This document shows positions 63,953-64,000 of a DNA stretch of 64,000 bases, in pieces. The notes under the pieces were generated by a model. That model saw only the letters and a program-made list of their open reading frames with translations. It did not search any database and had not been told where the DNA came from. This stretch comes from Nitrosomonas oligotropha. GTDB taxonomy: Bacteria > Pseudomonadota > Gammaproteobacteria > Burkholderiales > Nitrosomonadaceae. The position numbers were made by a program, and so were the translations under genes. The stretch spans positions 93,085 to 157,084 of the forward strand of contig NZ_FNOE01000004.1 of the NCBI RefSeq assembly GCF_900106555.1, in the 5' to 3' direction. Position 1 is the stretch's first letter; every line of letters starts with the position of its first letter.

Positions 63953-64000
63953 ATGAAGATACACAAACGCACTCGCTTAACATTATTGGATCGTCAGGAA
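63953..64000 (+). CDS. IS481-family transposase (N-terminal fragment)
   Basis: The first 16 codons read MKIHKRTRLTLLDRQE, close to the usual opening of IS481-type transposases (MNIHKNARLT...). It would catalyse movement by a DDE mechanism. Only the start is visible, so whether the gene is intact is unknown. Confidence 0.65.
   Translation, partial: MKIHKRTRLTLLDRQE

Larger units (their letters stand above)
63906..64000 (+). mobile_element. IS481-like insertion sequence, left end only
   Basis: The stretch starting TGTAAGAATCCCTAGCGTTG at 63906 resembles IS481-type terminal repeats (TGT.AAGA.TC..TAG.TTGT). The transposase begins at 63953. The element runs off the right edge, so its full length and right end are unseen. 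Confidence 0.6.

Overview
This window most likely comes from a chemolithoautotrophic betaproteobacterium of the Nitrosomonas/Nitrosospira type. The main clue is a red-type (Form IC-like) RuBisCO operon: cbbR divergent from cbbL-cbbS-cbbX. Supporting clues are xseB-ispA-dxs, DUF2959 lipoprotein and YaeQ genes, four PEP-CTERM surface proteins and an EpsA-like LuxR regulator. The assignment is inferred from gene content. No rRNA, tRNA or CRISPR array was seen.

Layout. 1-3462 (minus strand): a two-component pair (histidine kinase and response regulator, cut by the left edge) and an hvfABC-type copper-binding RiPP (bufferin/oxazolin) operon. 3736-9904: a small membrane protein, murJ, a frameshifted GHKL ATPase-nuclease gene that looks like a defence gene, and an SRPBCC/O-methyltransferase pair. 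9901-15041 (minus): an ADP-ribosylglycohydrolase homologue without its usual metal ligands, folE2, dxs, ispA and xseB. 15501-23611 (plus): a lipid-related block of GNAT acyltransferase, MobA-like nucleotidyltransferase, LptF, LptG, CDP-alcohol phosphatidyltransferase, diacylglycerol-kinase-like protein and a second nucleotidyltransferase fold protein. 23662-33718: DUF2959 lipoprotein, yaeQ, DUF488, Adhesin_E protein, exbB-exbD-tonB, HD-GYP and GGDEF/EAL proteins, a GH19 lysozyme-like pair and mutL. 33832-38943: a membrane protein, a second Adhesin_E protein, ppsR and ppsA.

39006-44754 is the carbon-fixation locus. CbbR faces an operator/promoter region, then come cbbL, cbbS, a strong hairpin, cbbX, an unknown 115-residue gene and an unusual class II aldolase-like protein fused to a Dabb domain. 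44755-47112 holds a PEP-CTERM gene with an intact peptidoglycan-binding/CHAP-like gene on one side and a 93-bp remnant of a second copy on the other. 47175-53841 encodes the Chp-type chemotaxis proteins PilL/ChpA and PilJ. 54124-57686 has two more PEP-CTERM proteins, a 151-bp MITE-like element and the EpsA-like regulator. 58138-63558 has ilvA, a leaderless HTH-GHKL-STAS gene, sbcB, ridA and a fourth PEP-CTERM protein. The right edge enters an IS481-like element.

The best candidates for undescribed biology are: the lipid block with embedded LptFG (possible ceramide or unusual anionic lipid synthesis and export); the aldolase-Dabb fusion with a missing zinc ligand beside RuBisCO; the self-regulated leaderless HTH-GHKL-STAS gene; and a MITE family whose two copies each supply the stop codon of the gene they abut.
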